NCBI RefSeq assembly: GCF_001439735.1
Contig: NZ_JYLN01000009.1
Location: forward strand, 62,001-126,000
Direction of reading: 5' to 3'
DNA: 64,000 nt
DNA from: Pseudomonas paralactis
GTDB lineage: Bacteria; Pseudomonadota; Gammaproteobacteria; Pseudomonadales; Pseudomonadaceae
In this document: positions 16,944 to 25,201 of the stretch, one piece after another
Layout: every line of letters starts with the position of its first letter
How positions within the stretch are numbered: position 1 is the stretch's first letter
Program-made: the position numbers and the translations under genes
The notes under the pieces: model-generated
Told to the model about the DNA's origin: nothing
What the model saw: the letters and a program-made list of their open reading frames with translations, nothing else
Databases searched by the model: none

Positions 16944-18386
16944 TCAGGCGACGCGGTAACCAGGCCGAATGATCTTCATGCTCAACATGCACGTCAGCGC
17001 AAACGGCACGACCATCGCCACGACCATGCCGATCACAAACATCGGAATCGCACTCGGCACGATCGAGATAAACCCGGGCAACCCACCGACGCCGATGGCC
17101 GAGGCCGTGACCTTGTTCAGCGACAGGAAAATACTGCCCAGCGCCGAGCCCAGCAGCGCGGCGTAGAACGGAAACTTGAAGCGCAGGTTGACCCCGAACA
17201 TCGCCGGCTCGGTGATGCCGAAATAAGCCGAAATCGCCGAGGTGGAGGCCATGCTTTTGTCCCGCGCATTGCGGGTCATGTAGAACACACCCAATGCAGC
17301 GCTGCCTTGGGCCAGGTTGGACATGACGATCATTGGCCAGATAAAGGTGCCGCCCTGGGTGGAGATCAACTGCAGGTCGACGGCGAGGAACATGTGGTGC
17401 ATGCCGGTGATCACCAGCGGAGCGTAAAGCAGGCCGAAAATTGCCCCGCCGATCATGGGTGCAATCTCGAACAGGGTGACCAGGCCTTCGGTAATCAGGA
17501 TGCCGAGGTGGCGCGTCACCGGGCCAATGATCGCCAGGGCCAGCACGCCGGTGACGACGATGGTGGTGATCGGCACCACCAGCAATTGAATGGCATTCGG
17601 CACCCGCGCCCTTAGCCACTTCTCGATCACGCTCATGACAAAGGCAGCCATCAGGATCGGCAGGATTTGCCCCTGGTAACCCACCTTCTCGATCTGGAAC
17701 CAGCCGAAGATATCGAAGTACGGCAGGCTTTGGCCGTCGAGGCCGGCGACCGCCTTGCCGTAGTTCCAGGCGTTGAGCAGGTCCGGGTGCACCAGCATCA
17801 GCCCCAGCACAATGCCGAGGATTTCACTGCCGCCGAACCGCTTGGCCGCTGACCAGCCCACCAGCGCCGGCAGGAACACGAACGAGGTGTTGGCCATCAG
17901 GTTGATCAGGCTCCACAGGCCATCCAGGTTCGGGTAAGCCTCCAGTAGTGTCTGGCCTTCGATGAACATGCCCTTGGCGCCCATCAGGTTGTTCACGCCC
18001 ATCAACAGGCCAGCGATGATCAGCGCGGGCAGGATCGGCATGAACACATCGGAGAACACCCGCACCAGGCGCTGCATGGGGTTGGTCTTGTCGCCGCCGG
18101 CTTTCTTCACGTCGGCAATGGTTGAAGCAGCCAGGCCGGTCAGTTCGCGCAGGGCGGCGTAGACCTTTTCTACTTCGCCGGGGCCGATCACAACCTGGAA
18201 CAGGCCGCCGGTAAAGAACGAGCCCTTGACCAGATCGACCTGGTTCAACGCATTGCCGTTGACCAGGCTGGGGTCCTTGAGCGCCAGGCGCAGGCGGGTC
18301 ACGCAATGGGCCGCTTGTTCAAGGTTATCGCGGCCCCCGAGATGCTCGAGAATCTCGCGGGCAGTAGACGAATAGTCGTGGCTCAT
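16944..18386 (-). CDS. treB: Trehalose-specific PTS permease EIIBC
   Basis: This 480 aa inner-membrane protein imports trehalose as trehalose-6-phosphate. An N-terminal EIIB domain (1-90) carries the phosphorylated C28 in 'AAHCVTRLRLAL'; from about 105 a ten-helix EIIC follows with 'GMHHMFLAVDLQLI' and 'GITEPAMFGVNLRFKFPF', the substrate-binding motifs of this family. It has no EIIA, which is supplied by the fusion at 11168-13702. It is the first gene of the operon, divergent from treR, and the two operator palindromes at 18453-18495 lie 67-109 bases before its ATG. Confidence 0.96.
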   Translation of the reverse strand: MSHDYSSTAREILEHLGGRDNLEQAAHCVTRLRLALKDPSLVNGNALNQVDLVKGSFFTGGLFQVVIGPGEVEKVYAALRELTGLAASTIADVKKAGGDKTNPMQRLVRVFSDVFMPILPALIIAGLLMGVNNLMGAKGMFIEGQTLLEAYPNLDGLWSLINLMANTSFVFLPALVGWSAAKRFGGSEILGIVLGLMLVHPDLLNAWNYGKAVAGLDGQSLPYFDIFGWFQIEKVGYQGQILPILMAAFVMSVIEKWLRARVPNAIQLLVVPITTIVVTGVLALAIIGPVTRHLGILITEGLVTLFEIAPMIGGAIFGLLYAPLVITGMHHMFLAVDLQLISTQGGTFIWPMIVMSNLAQGSAALGVFYMTRNARDKSMASTSAISAYFGITEPAMFGVNLRFKFPFYAALLGSALGSIFLSLNKVTASAIGVGGLPGFISIVPSAIPMFVIGMVVAMVVPFALTCMLSMKIIRPGYRVA

Positions 18387-18452
18387 GCTCGTTTTCCACT
18401 GTGATTGTTTTTATGGGTGGCAGTCATTGGCAGCACGCCGAGGAAGAAAAGT

Positions 18453-18495
18453 ACTCGTCTGTACGAGTTAAATCAACAACTCGTCTGTACGAGTT
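18453..18495. promoter_or_regulatory. Two tandem TreR operators
   Basis: The palindrome ACTCGT-CTGT-ACGAGT occurs twice, at 18453-18468 and 18479-18494, identical in all 16 bases and 26 bases apart centre to centre. They lie in the gap between divergent treB and treR and are the only such sites in the gap. They fit the short palindromes bound by GntR-family repressors, so control of both treB and treR by TreR is inferred. Confidence 0.85.
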
Positions 18496-18642
18496 ACACT
18501 TTTGTTTATGCGTGGGAGCCTGCTGTCAGATTTTTCCCACACCTGTACGGCTGTCCAATGGACAAACCCCACCTCTGCCACTAAGGTTCCTGCCTTGAAC
18601 CCGCAGTCCTCCTGCATAAAAGTCGGGCATAGAGCCATCGCC

Positions 18643-19347
18643 ATGAGCAAATACAACCAGATCTATACGGATCTGCTTGCCAGCATCACCACCGAGCGCC
18701 TGCAACGCGGCACGCGCCTTCCCTCCGAAACTGAACTGATGGACGCCTACCAGGCCAGCCGTGGCACCGTGCGCCGCGCCATCGAGCAGTTGCAGGAGCG
18801 TGGCTTTGCGCAAAAAATCCATGGCAAGGGCACCTTCGTGCTATCGCCCAACCCGATCGAGTTTCAGTTGGGCGGCATCGTCAGCTTCCACGAGACCCAC
18901 GCCGACCTGGGCGATGACGTACACACTGACGTCGTCGAATTCACCCAGATCCCTCTGGAAGGTTCCCTGCTGCAACACATCGAAGCCGAGCCCGGCACGC
19001 TCATCACCCGTGTAAAACGTGTACGGCGCATCGGTGGCAAACGCGTGATTCTCGACATCAACCACTTCGTCGCCGACCTGATCCCCGGCCTGGACCGCTC
19101 GATTGCCGAGCAGTCGATCTACGCGTTTATCGAGCAAACGCTGGAGCTGCAGATCAGCTATGCACAGCGCACCATCGAAGCCCTGCCGCGCAGCAAAGAC
19201 GACCAGGCGCACCTGGACCTTGATGGGCAAAGCCATGTGATCGTGGTGAGTAACCAGACGTTTTTGCAGGACGGGAGGCAGTTCGAGTACACCGAGTCGC
19301 GGCATACGCTGGATAAGTTTTACTTTTCGGATATTGCGCGGCGGTGA
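18643..19347 (+). CDS. treR: Trehalose operon repressor, GntR/UTRA family
   Basis: This 234 aa regulator has a winged-helix DNA-binding domain at 1-72 ('LPSETELMDAYQASRGTVRR' and 'GKGTFV') and a UTRA ligand-binding domain at about 90-232 ('TLITRVKRVRRIGGKRVILD', 'FEYTESRHTLDKFYF'). The usual ligand is trehalose-6-phosphate or trehalose. The frame is open to 18502, but ATG at 18643 starts the conserved 'MSKYNQIYTDLL' and leaves the operators outside the gene. It is divergent from treB. A terminator follows at 19445-19471. Confidence 0.94.
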   Translation: MSKYNQIYTDLLASITTERLQRGTRLPSETELMDAYQASRGTVRRAIEQLQERGFAQKIHGKGTFVLSPNPIEFQLGGIVSFHETHADLGDDVHTDVVEFTQIPLEGSLLQHIEAEPGTLITRVKRVRRIGGKRVILDINHFVADLIPGLDRSIAEQSIYAFIEQTLELQISYAQRTIEALPRSKDDQAHLDLDGQSHVIVVSNQTFLQDGRQFEYTESRHTLDKFYFSDIARR

Positions 19348-19444
19348 ATTCTACGCGCGGGCTTGGGTCTGACGGTTTGAAAAGCGCCCACGCCCCTCAA
19401 TAGCGGCTCCCCATGCACCGGGCTCAACGGGCGACACAGAAAGC

Positions 19445-19471
19445 AAAACCCCGGCACGTGGCCGGGGTTTT
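19445..19471. terminator. Bidirectional terminator between treR and guaA
   Basis: AAAACCCCGGC pairs with GCCGGGGTTTT around a short ACGTG loop, with A- and T-tracts on either side, so it can end transcription from both the convergent treR and guaA. Confidence 0.9.
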
Positions 19472-19501
19472 GTCATTCAGCACTCACCTGCTATTGCAGG
19501 A

Positions 19502-21079
19502 TCATTCCCACTCAATCGTCGCCGGCGGCTTGCTCGACACGTCATACGTCACGCGCGAAATGCCTTCGATTTCATTGATGATACGGCCGCTGACCGTCTC
19601 CAGCAGTTCGTAAGGCAGGTGTGCCCAACGCGCTGTCATGAAGTCGATCGTTTCTACGGCACGCAGTGCAACAACCCATGCGTAACGACGACCATCGCCT
19701 ACAACGCCAACCGATTTCACCGGCTGGAACACCACGAACGCCTGGCTGACCTTGTGGTACCAGTCGGCCTTGCGCAGTTCTTCGATGAAGATGTGGTCGG
19801 CGCGACGCAGCAGGTCGGCGTATTCCTTTTTCACTTCACCGAGGATACGCACGCCCAGGCCCGGGCCTGGGAATGGGTGGCGGTAGACCATGTCGTACGG
19901 CAGGCCCAGTTCCAGGCCCAGACGGCGGACTTCGTCCTTGAACAGTTCGCGCAGTGGTTCTACCAGCTTGAGGTTCATTTCCTCAGGCAGGCCACCCACG
20001 TTGTGGTGGGACTTGATCACGTGGGCCTTGCCGCTCTTGGCGCCGGCCGACTCGATCACGTCGGGGTAGATGGTGCCCTGGGCGAGGTATTTGATGTTGT
20101 CCAGTTTGTTGGACTGGGCATCGAACACGTCGATGAAGGTGCGGCCGATGATCTTGCGTTTCTTCTCCGGGTCGGACTCGCCGGCCAGGTTGTTGAGGAA
20201 CTGCTCCTCAGCGTTGGCGCGGATCACCTTGACGCCCATGTTCTCGGCGAACATGGCCATCACTTGCTCACCTTCGTGCAGGCGCAGCAGGCCGTTGTCG
20301 ACAAACACGCAGGTCAGCTGGTCGCCGATGGCCTTGTGCAGCAAGGCAGCCACAACCGAGGAGTCCACGCCGCCGGACAGGCCGAGCAACACGTTGTCGG
20401 TACCGACCTGGGCGCGCACTTGAGCGATGGCGTCTTCAGCGATTTTCGACGGGGTCCACAGGGCTTCACACTCGCAGATGTCGAGGATGAAGCGCGACAG
20501 GATGCGCCCGCCTTGCTTGGTGTGGGTCACTTCCGGGTGGAACTGCACACCGTAGTAACGACGCTCGTCGCTGAACATGCCGGCGATCGGGCAGCTCGGG
20601 GTGCTGGCCAGGATGTGGAAGTCTTCCGGCATCTTGGTGACCTTGTCACCATGGCTCATCCACACGTCGAGGCCGAACAGGCCGTCGGCGTCGATGTGGT
20701 CTTCGATGCCGTCCAGCAGGCGGCTCTTGCCGACCACGTCGACACGGGCATAACCGAATTCACGCAGCTCGGAACCTTCAACCTTGCCGCCCAGTTGCTC
20801 GGCCATGGTCTGCATGCCGTAGCAGATGCCGAACACCGGCACGCCCAGGTCGAATACCGCTTGCGGGCAGCGCGGGCTGTTGGCTTCGTGTACGGACTCG
20901 GGGCCACCGGCGAGGATGACGCCTTTAGGGGCGAATTCGCGAATCGCTGCGTCGTCCATGTCGAACGGGTGCAGTTCGCAGTACACGCCGATTTCACGCA
21001 CGCGGCGGGCGATCAGTTGGGTGTACTGGGAACCGAAATCGAGGATCAGGATGCGATGGGCGTGAATGTCGAGGGCCAT
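19502..21079 (-). CDS. guaA: GMP synthase (glutamine-hydrolysing)
   Basis: This 525 aa cytoplasmic enzyme converts XMP to GMP. It has an N-terminal class I glutamine amidotransferase ('GICYGMQTMAEQLGG', catalytic Cys; 'GVQFHPEVTHT', His-Glu), an ATP-pyrophosphatase domain with the P-loop 'LSGGVDSSVVAALLHKAIGD', and a C-terminal dimerisation domain ending 'RVTYDVSSKPPATIEWE'. ATG at 21079. It follows guaB by 81 bases; that gap holds a hairpin (CGGGGCT at 21114-21120, AGCCCCG at 21129-21135) which may weaken read-through. Confidence 0.98.
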   Translation of the reverse strand: MALDIHAHRILILDFGSQYTQLIARRVREIGVYCELHPFDMDDAAIREFAPKGVILAGGPESVHEANSPRCPQAVFDLGVPVFGICYGMQTMAEQLGGKVEGSELREFGYARVDVVGKSRLLDGIEDHIDADGLFGLDVWMSHGDKVTKMPEDFHILASTPSCPIAGMFSDERRYYGVQFHPEVTHTKQGGRILSRFILDICECEALWTPSKIAEDAIAQVRAQVGTDNVLLGLSGGVDSSVVAALLHKAIGDQLTCVFVDNGLLRLHEGEQVMAMFAENMGVKVIRANAEEQFLNNLAGESDPEKKRKIIGRTFIDVFDAQSNKLDNIKYLAQGTIYPDVIESAGAKSGKAHVIKSHHNVGGLPEEMNLKLVEPLRELFKDEVRRLGLELGLPYDMVYRHPFPGPGLGVRILGEVKKEYADLLRRADHIFIEELRKADWYHKVSQAFVVFQPVKSVGVVGDGRRYAWVVALRAVETIDFMTARWAHLPYELLETVSGRIINEIEGISRVTYDVSSKPPATIEWE

Positions 21080-21160
21080 GAAGTCAGTCTCGTCTAATGA
21101 ATCAGAAACAACTCGGGGCTGAAAGAACAGCCCCGGTTACTTAACGTTTTGCTGGAAGGC

Positions 21161-22630
21161 TCAACCTACACGGTAGTTTGGCGCTTCCTTGGTGATCTGC
21201 ACGTCGTGGACATGGGATTCAGCCATGCCGGCGCCGGTGATCCGCACGAACTCTGGCTTGGTGCGCATTTCTTCGATGTTGGCGCTGCCGGTGTAACCCA
21301 TCGAGGAACGCAGGCCGCCCATCAGTTGGTGGATGATCGCGCTCAGGGTGCCTTTGTACGGCACACGGCCTTCGATGCCTTCCGGTACGAGCTTCTCGGC
21401 GCCTGCCGAAGAGTCCTGGAAGTAACGGTCGGAAGAGCCTTGCGCCTGGGACATGGCGCCCAGCGAACCCATGCCACGGTAAGCCTTGTACGAACGGCCC
21501 TGGAACAGTTCGATCTCGCCTGGCGCCTCTTCGGTACCGGCAAACATCGAGCCCATCATCACGCAGGAGGCACCGGCTACAATGGCCTTGGACAGGTCAC
21601 CGGAGAAACGGATGCCGCCGTCGGCGATCAACGGTACGCCGGTGCCTTCAAGGGCAGCGGCGACGTTGGCGATGGCGCTGATCTGCGGCACGCCCACACC
21701 GGCAACGATACGCGTGGTGCAGATAGAACCAGGGCCGATACCGACCTTGACCGCATCGGCGCCGGCTTCGGCCAGGGCCTTGGCGGCAGCGCCAGTGGCG
21801 ATGTTGCCGCCGATCACCTGCACTTCTGGGAAGTTCTGCTTGACCCAACGCACGCGGTCGATCACGCCTTTGGAGTGGCCGTGAGCGGTGTCAACCACCA
21901 CCACGTCAACACCGGCAGCAACCAGCGCCGAAACGCGGTCGCCCGTGTCTTTACCGGTACCGACCGCAGCGCCAACGCGCAGACGACCCTGGTCATCCTT
22001 GCTGGCCAGCGGGTAAGCCTTGGCTTTTTCGATGTCGTTGACGGTCATCATGCCTTTGAGGGCGAATTTGTCGTCGACGATCAGCACGCGCTCGATGCGG
22101 TGCTTGTGCAGCAGTTCGCGCACATCGTTCTTGTCGGCGCCTTCCTTGACGGTGACGAGGCGCTCTTTAGGCGTCATCACTTCACGGACGGTGACTTCAA
22201 GACGGTTCTCGAAACGCACGTCACGGGAAGTGACGATGCCGACCAGGTCGCCATCGTGCAGCACCGGAACGCCGGAGATGTTGTGCATGCGAGTGAGTTC
22301 GAACAGATCACGCACGGTGGCGTCAGCTTCGATGGTGATCGGATCTTTCACCACGCCGGCTTCGTAACGCTTGACCTTGCGCACTTCGGCAGCTTGCTGC
22401 TCGATGGTCATGTTCTTGTGGATGATGCCGATGCCGCCTTCCTGAGCCATGGCAATGGCCAGACGGGCTTCGGTGACGGTGTCCATGGCAGCGGAAACCA
22501 GGGGAATATTCAGCTCGATGCCACGGGTTAGGCGGGTCTTGAGACTGACTTCGTTAGGAAGCACCTCGGAATAACCGGGCACTAGGAGAATGTCGTCGAA
22601 TGTCAGAGCTTCTTGGCTGATACGCAGCAT
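21161..22630 (-). CDS. guaB: IMP dehydrogenase
   Basis: This 489 aa enzyme oxidises IMP to XMP with NAD, the first committed step to GMP. The TIM barrel is interrupted by two CBS domains at about 90-205, and the catalytic cysteine is in 'GIGPGSICTTRIVAGVGVPQ'; the flap 'YRGMGSLGAM' follows. The frame is open much further upstream, but ATG at 22630 gives the standard 'MLRISQEALTFDDILLVPG' start, and a strong promoter lies just before it (22667-22695), which rules out the longer version. It forms the guaBA operon with guaA. Confidence 0.98.
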   Translation of the reverse strand: MLRISQEALTFDDILLVPGYSEVLPNEVSLKTRLTRGIELNIPLVSAAMDTVTEARLAIAMAQEGGIGIIHKNMTIEQQAAEVRKVKRYEAGVVKDPITIEADATVRDLFELTRMHNISGVPVLHDGDLVGIVTSRDVRFENRLEVTVREVMTPKERLVTVKEGADKNDVRELLHKHRIERVLIVDDKFALKGMMTVNDIEKAKAYPLASKDDQGRLRVGAAVGTGKDTGDRVSALVAAGVDVVVVDTAHGHSKGVIDRVRWVKQNFPEVQVIGGNIATGAAAKALAEAGADAVKVGIGPGSICTTRIVAGVGVPQISAIANVAAALEGTGVPLIADGGIRFSGDLSKAIVAGASCVMMGSMFAGTEEAPGEIELFQGRSYKAYRGMGSLGAMSQAQGSSDRYFQDSSAGAEKLVPEGIEGRVPYKGTLSAIIHQLMGGLRSSMGYTGSANIEEMRTKPEFVRITGAGMAESHVHDVQITKEAPNYRVG

Positions 22631-22666
22631 CGCGGGGGCTCCCGAGCGGGAAAATGGAAGCGCGCC

Positions 22667-22695
22667 ATTATATACATGCACCCTGCCGGGCTCAA
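22667..22695 (-). promoter_or_regulatory. Sigma-70 promoter of guaBA
   Basis: On the minus strand TTGAGC (22690-22695) and a perfect TATAAT (22667-22672) are separated by 17 bases, 37 bases before the guaB ATG. The region between is AT-richer than its surroundings. Confidence 0.8.
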
Positions 22696-22748
22696 TGTAA
22701 AACTCTGACAAACTTGGTAATACTGATAGATGGGTAATTTGATCAGGG

Positions 22749-23297
22749 TTATAGCTCGACTTTGACCCAACTGATCTTCTGGTCCAGCCAATCGGCAAAC
22801 TCGTCGATAAAGCTTTGCTTGAAGCCCGCCTCCGCCCAGTTGTTGAAGATGAACCCCAGGTTGGAAAAGCCGCATTCCTGCAGGAATAGAAAGCCGTTGA
22901 TGTCGTCTTCATGCCCACACAGCGGGCAGGTGAAGTTATCGGTGTGGCCGGGCATCCAGTCTTCCAGGCTTTCGAACAGCGCCTCGCCGACCTCTTTGAG
23001 ACATTCCGGGCAGCCGGCTTCTTCAAGGAACCCCTTGGCCGGCGTGTAGATGCAGCGCTTGTAGATGATCTCCAGGCCATTGACCGGCTCGTTGAACGGC
23101 AGCGCCTCGGGATGCAGCACCACGGCGCGGGCACCATCGGCCAGGGCGTAGCCCATGCGGTTGCCGGTACGCCCACAAGTGGTGAGTTCTTCCTTGATGA
23201 TGTTCTTGCGCACCAGCCAACGCACAATCGCCCGGGCGCGGGGTTCGTGGACGGGCAAGGTGGAGATTTTCGGGACAAGGATGCTTTGGGAGTTCAT
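22749..23297 (-). CDS. Conserved CXXC-containing protein of unknown function
   Basis: 182 aa, soluble. It has two CXXC pairs, 'GCPECLKEV' and 'FTCPLCGHEDDINGF', a single 'TTCGRTG' and 'ECGFSNLGF', and many acidic residues, so a zinc-ribbon-like metal site is plausible. Similar pseudomonad proteins beside guaB have been called 'sugar ABC transporter ATPase' as I recall it; nothing here supports that, since there is no Walker motif. ATG at 23297 starts 'MNSQSILVPKISTLPVHEPR'. It is transcribed separately from guaB, which has its own promoter downstream. Confidence 0.75.
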   Translation of the reverse strand: MNSQSILVPKISTLPVHEPRARAIVRWLVRKNIIKEELTTCGRTGNRMGYALADGARAVVLHPEALPFNEPVNGLEIIYKRCIYTPAKGFLEEAGCPECLKEVGEALFESLEDWMPGHTDNFTCPLCGHEDDINGFLFLQECGFSNLGFIFNNWAEAGFKQSFIDEFADWLDQKISWVKVEL

Positions 23298-23326
23298 GGG
23301 AGTCCTGCGGTGTGGCTATTGGCGCC

Positions 23327-23392
23327 ATCGCGGGCAAGCCCGGCTCCCACAGTTGATCGCATTCCAATGTGGGAGCCGGGCTTGCCCGCGAT
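23327..23392. repeat. REPIN, GTGGGAGCCGGGCTTGCCC family
   Basis: Arms at 23327-23351 and 23368-23392 pair over 25 bases with a loop of only 16 bases. It lies between the CXXC protein gene and the TSUP permease gene. Confidence 0.9.
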
Positions 23393-23434
23393 GACGCCCG
23401 GGAGGACGGCAGCTTAATCCCTGAAAAAATCAGG

Positions 23435-24202
23435 TCAAGTACTCACATACCGTCCGATCAACGCAATACCACTGGCCAATACCAACCAGGTCACCAACCG
23501 CACGAACGCCTCACGGGACAGCCGCATCGTCAGCCTGCGCCCACACCACAGCCCCAGGGCCATCACCGGCAACAGACAAACCGCCAACATCAATAACGGC
23601 AAATCTGCATACACCCCGGCAATCAGGAACAGACTCAAACGCACGACCGTGCTGCAACTGATCAGCGCGCTTTGCGTGGCCCGCGCCGCGTCCTTGGATA
23701 ATCGGCTATTAAGATAGATGGCATATAAAAAGCCGCCACTGCCAAACAACGCGCCAAACAAGCCGCCGACGGCGCCCATGGGAATCGACCATCCCGCTGC
23801 CAGCTGCGTCGGCCGGGCCTTCACTACCAGGCTATAAACGGCGTAGGCACTGATAAACAGCCCCATCAATAACAGCAACAGGTCCGAATGCAGGTTGAGC
23901 AAAAACACCACGCCCAGGGTGCAGCCGATGGCCATGCAGGGCAGCAATCGCAGCAACTCCGGCCTGCTCACATCCCGTCGCGTTTGCAGCAGCCCGCCAA
24001 ACGCCGCGACAAAATCCAGCAGCACCAACAGCGGGATAATCTTCGACAGCGGCATAAACACGATCAGGATCGGCCCGGCGACCAAGGCCGTCCCGAACCC
24101 GGCAATGCCAAACACCACATAGGCCAGCACCACACCCAGGCCGATCACCAGCCAATCCACAGCCCCGAACGACCACTGACTCATCAACTCAACCAGGCTC
24201 AT
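23435..24202 (-). CDS. TSUP (TauE/SafE) family permease
   Basis: This 255 aa inner-membrane protein has about eight hydrophobic segments, with two repeated halves typical of the family: 'FGIAGFGTALVAGPILIVFM' in the first and 'GAVGGLFGALFGSGGFLYAI' in the second. TSUP proteins export or import sulfite, sulfonates or other organic anions; the substrate here is unknown. ATG at 24202 follows AAGGAAT. It is divergent from a LysR gene, a common arrangement in which the regulator controls the transporter. Confidence 0.85.
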   Translation of the reverse strand: MSLVELMSQWSFGAVDWLVIGLGVVLAYVVFGIAGFGTALVAGPILIVFMPLSKIIPLLVLLDFVAAFGGLLQTRRDVSRPELLRLLPCMAIGCTLGVVFLLNLHSDLLLLLMGLFISAYAVYSLVVKARPTQLAAGWSIPMGAVGGLFGALFGSGGFLYAIYLNSRLSKDAARATQSALISCSTVVRLSLFLIAGVYADLPLLMLAVCLLPVMALGLWCGRRLTMRLSREAFVRLVTWLVLASGIALIGRYVST

Positions 24203-24301
24203 GGGTTATTCCTTGTTGGACATGGCCTTCACTTTAGCCATTGCCGACTGTTGCGACTAATATCTTCAAAGTTGGCCACTCATCTCAAAAAGGCATGACT
24301 C

Positions 24302-25192
24302 GTGATCTCCACGCGGCAACTGCGTTACTTCGTCGAAATCGCCGACAGCGGCAGCTTCAGCGCCGCCGCCGAACGCCTGTTTGTGGCGCAGTCGGCCTTG
24401 AGCCGGCAGATCAAGGAACTGGAAAACCAGCTGCAAACCTCATTGTTCGAACGCACCGCACGCCAACCGCGGCTCACAGCGGCCGGTGAAGCGTTCTATC
24501 CACGGGCGCGCAATTTGCTGAGTGAGTTGCTCAAGGCCAGCGAAGTGGCGACCCAAGTGGGCAATGGCCAGCTTGGCACGCTGCGCCTGAGTCATTCGAG
24601 CACCGTGCCGATGAGCGGCGCGTTATTGCACGGCATCAGCACCTGGCTGGAGCGCTGCCCGGGCGTGTCGGTGGATATCGCCAAGCTCTCCTCCGAAGCC
24701 CAGTTGGAGGACATCGCCGAGGGTCGCCTGGACGTCGGCCTGCTGCGCTTGCCCGTGCTGCACCAGCGCGACGGCGTGCGTGTGCTGCCGTTGTACACGG
24801 AGCCGTTGGTGCTGGCGGTGCCGCCGAATCATCCATTGGCACGCAGCGACGCACCGGTGGAGTTGGCGCGGCTCCAGGACCAGGCGTTTATCTCGATCCC
24901 CCACCCTCAACGTGGCGGGCTGAGTTATCTGTCGGCCGAATTGTGCATGCGTGCAGGATTTTTCCCCAAGGCCGCGCGGGTGATGTCGCGCAAGACCACA
25001 CAGTTGCAATTGATCCAGGCCGGTTTCGGTATTGCCTTGTTACCAAAATCCATGCAGGACATCGCCCCCGCCAACCTGCACTTTTTGCCCCTGGCCGACC
25101 CGGACTGCCACAGCACCGTGGCCCTGGCCTGTGCGCAAGCGCCAAGCCCGTTGGTGGAGCAATTCTGTCAAACCCTGCACGAATGCCTATAA
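24302..25192 (+). CDS. LysR-family transcriptional regulator
   Basis: 296 aa. A winged helix at 1-60 ('RQLRYFVEIADSGSFSAAAE', 'SALSRQIKELE') is followed by a LysR substrate-binding domain with 'GTLRLSHSSTVPMSGALLHG' and 'DVGLLRLPVL'. The start is GTG at 24302 with AAGG upstream; an ATG six bases earlier is in another frame. It is divergent from the TSUP permease, its most likely target. The effector is unknown. No clear T-N11-A palindrome was picked out in the 99-base gap. Confidence 0.88.
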   Translation: MISTRQLRYFVEIADSGSFSAAAERLFVAQSALSRQIKELENQLQTSLFERTARQPRLTAAGEAFYPRARNLLSELLKASEVATQVGNGQLGTLRLSHSSTVPMSGALLHGISTWLERCPGVSVDIAKLSSEAQLEDIAEGRLDVGLLRLPVLHQRDGVRVLPLYTEPLVLAVPPNHPLARSDAPVELARLQDQAFISIPHPQRGGLSYLSAELCMRAGFFPKAARVMSRKTTQLQLIQAGFGIALLPKSMQDIAPANLHFLPLADPDCHSTVALACAQAPSPLVEQFCQTLHECL

Positions 25193-25201
25193 ACTGCCGC
25201 C

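Noticed and set aside
22631..23278. N-terminal extension of guaB to 23278
   Set aside because: It crosses the guaBA promoter and lies in another frame over the CXXC protein gene; the family begins at 22630.
22749..23297. Sugar ABC transporter ATPase as a name for the CXXC protein
   Set aside because: No Walker A, Walker B or ABC signature is present in the sequence.
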